Below, in pieces: positions 60,951 to 64,000 of a stretch of DNA of 64,000 bases. This DNA comes from Brasenia schreberi (lineage: Eukaryota > Streptophyta > Magnoliopsida > Nymphaeales > Cabombaceae), in the NCBI GenBank assembly GCA_036023115.1, contig JAYKKT010000061.1, positions 12,695,501 through 12,759,500 of the forward strand, written 5' to 3'. Made by a program: the position numbers and the translations under genes. The notes beneath the pieces are model-generated. The model ran no database searches, had not been told where the DNA came from, and saw only the letters and a list, made by a program, of their open reading frames with translations. How positions within the stretch are numbered: position 1 is the first letter of the stretch; every line of letters begins with the position of its first letter.

Positions 60951-61880
60951 TTGACAGAACTTGCACGAAAACACTTAACTTGGATTACATTAGCTGTTTA
61001 AAGAGATGTATTTTAAGAAAAGTACATGATTGGAAGCAGCCTGCACACAACTAATTTACTAGGACGGCTCTTTTTATTCGACAGAGAGGTGATTATGCCA
61101 TTGGATGTGCAAAAGACTGGCAAATTGTCACTGATTGGCCTTGTAATTGCTTGGCCAATCAATATTGAAACGGATTTTAGAGGAATTCTTAGTACCATTC
61201 TCATTGCAGTTTGAACCATATCCAAAGAAGAATCAAGAAAGGATGGATGTGAAGTGGGATTTTTTTTAATTACGTGTTAAGGTGAGGCAATCGTTCTATG
61301 GATTGTGATCCGCGAGTACTATATCATTGTTGATGATCACCCGGGAAAGTCTTGTTACCCCATTCAATGACTATGTAGTTTCCCTTTTCTCCGGCATTAA
61401 GCACTCGCTTGTCAACAAAAATATTCATCAAGAAGCTGTGGTTTAAAAGTTGACTGTATTTTTACCCATTCGTCAACTAAAATGCCACCTGCAAACTGGA
61501 TTTTTTCCATGTTAAAGTCCATTTTGTGAGCGAAGGACATCAGCATCTGTAAATTGAAATGACCCAATATATGGGAGTCGGGGGTCCTTAATTTAGGGTA
61601 TTCTCAATAAACTCGGTGCTCGTAGGGACAATGATGGTAAGGATAAAATATCGAATCAGCAGAGGTTATCTCTTTATAGCCGATTTCAACTGAAATAAGT
61701 TGAACCCAGTTAAGAAAAACATATTAAATTTATGACAGATTGAATATGGTTCAAGAAATGTGGATAGTTGATATTTAAGTTCTTCATTGTGGGAACAGTT
61801 GATTTAATAACGTATAAATTATCCATATATCAAGAATAAAATCTCAAATTGAATGCCAGCAAAAATCAAAGGCTGGAAGA
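60951..61880. other. Weak minus-strand exon-like segment near 61350-61550
   Basis: On the minus strand after a TTTACAG acceptor-like site (about 61548) translation gives MLMSFAHKMDFNMEKIQFAG and GILVDEWVKIQSTFKPQLLD, then a stop; one base over, it continues DKRVLNAGEKGNYIVIEWGN and KTFPGDHQQ to a stop. It looks like a C-terminal exon with one frameshift. I do not recognise the protein. Confidence 0.3.
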
Positions 61881-61884
61881 CGTC

Positions 61885-62425
61885 AAAAAGAAATATTTCT
61901 AAAAGTGGTTTTTACAAACACACAAAACTCGTGGAAGACAATGTCATGTTATCCTTTTATTTTTGTCACTACTATTTTGTTAAAAAGCCCTATGTTTATA
62001 TTTATTTTCGAAAAACAAGACAAAAAGAGTCTCTATTTAAAAAACTTATTATACATTTATGTACATGGCTCAATCCTTGACTCAATTAAGTTTAAATCTT
62101 ATTTGAATCTAGACTAGATGACCCAATCTTATCGAGTCCACATTTGTTCCAGTTGATCTATGGTGTTGAAAATTTATTTTGAGTCAAATTACTTAGTCAA
62201 GTATTATATTAAAAATTTAATTTTGAGTCAAACGAAGCCCATCTTAGTCATAACTCAACTCACCTCATTTGAATAAGCTCCACATCAAGCCACAATAAGT
62301 CATTCTACTTTGATGCTTCAAAGCCAACAATTAACAAGTTTCATGTCAAGACAAGTACTCAAATTACAATTGAGCTATCCTAATAATCCATACAAGCCAT
62401 GTCAGCCTCAAACCAAGCTGAGCTA
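61885..62425 (+). repeat. LTR-like direct repeat, partner of 56665-57140
   Basis: Aligns in the same orientation with the segment starting at about 56665 through its GAGACAAAAGAGAGTCTTTA (here AAGACAAAAAGAGTCTCTAT) and ATGCTTCAAGGACAACAATT (here ATGCTTCAAAGCCAACAATT) words. An extra ~40-bp insert is present near 62090. Similarity stops at about 62425. Confidence 0.6.
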
Positions 62426-62840
62426 CCCATCTACTATCTATTTGTGAGTCTATCTATTTATGTAACTATCTATCTATAGAGAGAGAGATGCTAGGGTCGT
62501 CTGAGATGAGATACTGCTTGATCATGATGGTATGATGCGAGAGAAGGACCATCAAAACCAATGCACCAAAAGTTCTTTTCTTTTTGCAGTTTAATAACCA
62601 TGGCTAGCAAGAACGAAATATATATCTATGTGGAAATAAAGAATACAAAAGAAAGTGCAACCGCCAAAAGGTTATTCTTTTGGTTGAAGTAGAAACATCA
62701 TCTCTCGTGATCAAACGTTATATCATGTACTCACACATCTGGATGGTCCGATCATGAGAGATAACATCCCAAATCAATCAACCAAAAGTTACTTTACATA
62801 TCTATATATATCTATATTAATATCTATATATATCTATATA

Positions 62841-63078
<238 letters not shown>

Positions 63079-63315
63079 TGCAATCCCAAAAGCCACATTT
63101 TGTTCATGTGGGAACAAAATTGGTATCAAAGTTTTGCTAATCCAGACTTACTATCCTTATCATCATTGTCCCTACGAGCACCAAAAGTTATACTCAATGA
63201 GTATCATACTCTTATAAAATGGTTTTAAGTGGTGCACCCATTGTATTTATTGTGGTGGGTCACTATTTTCATGCTATGGGTACCAATTCAGTACCATTCA
63301 TTCAATATAGTTTAG

Positions 63316-63316
63316 C

Positions 63317-63404
<88 letters not shown>
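63316..63404. repeat. Compound (CT)n(AT)n microsatellite
   Basis: About 26 bp of CT passes into about 62 bp of AT. A smaller CT-AT tract lies at 63666-63692. Confidence 0.95.
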
Positions 63405-63407
<3 letters not shown>

Positions 63408-64000
63408 GACTACCTTCACATTCCGCCGCACTCTCATGGCTCCACAACACTGCTGCCATTCAAAACTCCTTGATGTCCCACCAAAACCCCTTTGAAAGAT
63501 AAAAATATCCTTACATAGGCAGGTTTCTCACGTGGTTTGGATGATGGTAGTGACAGTTTTGACTGGTGATAGTGTCCGAGAAGAGTATTGGCAGCGGCTG
63601 TTCGTTGAATTAGTGGAAGACAGTGAAAGAGGTGGTGTCACACCCTAGTAAGTTGAGTAGAATCCTCTCTCTCTCTCTCTCTATATATATTTATAAATCA
63701 AATGAGGGAGGGATGGATTTCCCTACTATTCCGTTGCGAACTGGTAACGAAATAGGGACGAACTTGCTTCCTAGAGAGGGATTGACGAGGACATAAAATC
63801 TGAAGCTGTTCGTATTTTGAGTGTAGCCAATTGGCAACTAATCAGCGAAGGCATATTCCCCTGCTGAATTCTAAAAAAAATTACACATGAATTGATGAAA
63901 CATATTCCCTCATCTTTAAGTAAACACCCCTTGCATAAGCGTCTACCAACATTAGGCTATGACTGTAAACTAAATTCTATATTTTTCACGCTGCTAATAA
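63405..64000. other. No gene seen
   Basis: Unassigned sequence to the window edge. Confidence 0.45.

Overview
This is nuclear DNA of a flowering plant. It is AT-rich, full of dinucleotide microsatellites, and carries plant-type transposon families (hAT, CACTA/Spm, RTE-clade LINEs, LTR gag, Tourist-like and foldback MITEs) plus relics of plant MATE-transporter and plant wax-synthase genes. The sequence does not fix the species. No intact, clearly functional protein-coding gene is visible; every recognisable coding region has stops, frameshifts or truncations. No rRNA, canonical tRNA or CRISPR array was found.

Layout. 1-520: minus-strand coiled-coil gene relic damaged by two back-to-back tandem duplications. 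0.73-3.06 kb: decayed hAT transposase. 3.38-4.16 kb: MATE transporter pseudogene, two exons, decayed splice donor. 4.45-7.65 kb: LINE copy A (+). 8.24-8.41 kb: Tourist-like MITE. 10.47-10.71 kb: near-perfect 121-bp tandem duplication, followed by a GC-rich wax synthase (MBOAT) pseudogene at 10.94-11.89 kb. 12.78-12.98 kb: foldback MITE inside a TA microsatellite. 13.0-18.66 kb: decayed CACTA element (TnpD-like and Transposase_24-like coding) with LINE copy B inserted. 20.82-24.00 kb: whole decayed hAT element with recognisable termini and target-site duplication. 27.6-30.1 kb: internally deleted LINE copy C. 30.1-32.0 kb: hAT relic interrupted by LINE copy D, which has an 18-bp target-site duplication. 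39.28-39.47 kb: second foldback MITE in a microsatellite. 39.92-40.13 kb: a 210-bp LINE made only of the family's 5' and 3' ends, with an 18-bp target-site duplication. 44.33-47.57 kb: LINE copy E, the youngest and most intact, split by one frameshift. 51.7-62.4 kb: two related LTR-retrotransposon gag relics with a polypurine-tract/LTR boundary and LTR-like direct repeats. The remainder is microsatellites, small duplications and unassigned AT-rich DNA.

The genes do not form a pathway. The coherent story is one LINE family (six copies in 64 kb) landing in host DNA and in older hAT and CACTA elements, and giving rise to internally deleted forms. Second is a strong link between TA microsatellites and short foldback elements. 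Family names come from recognising protein motifs by eye; no database search was run.
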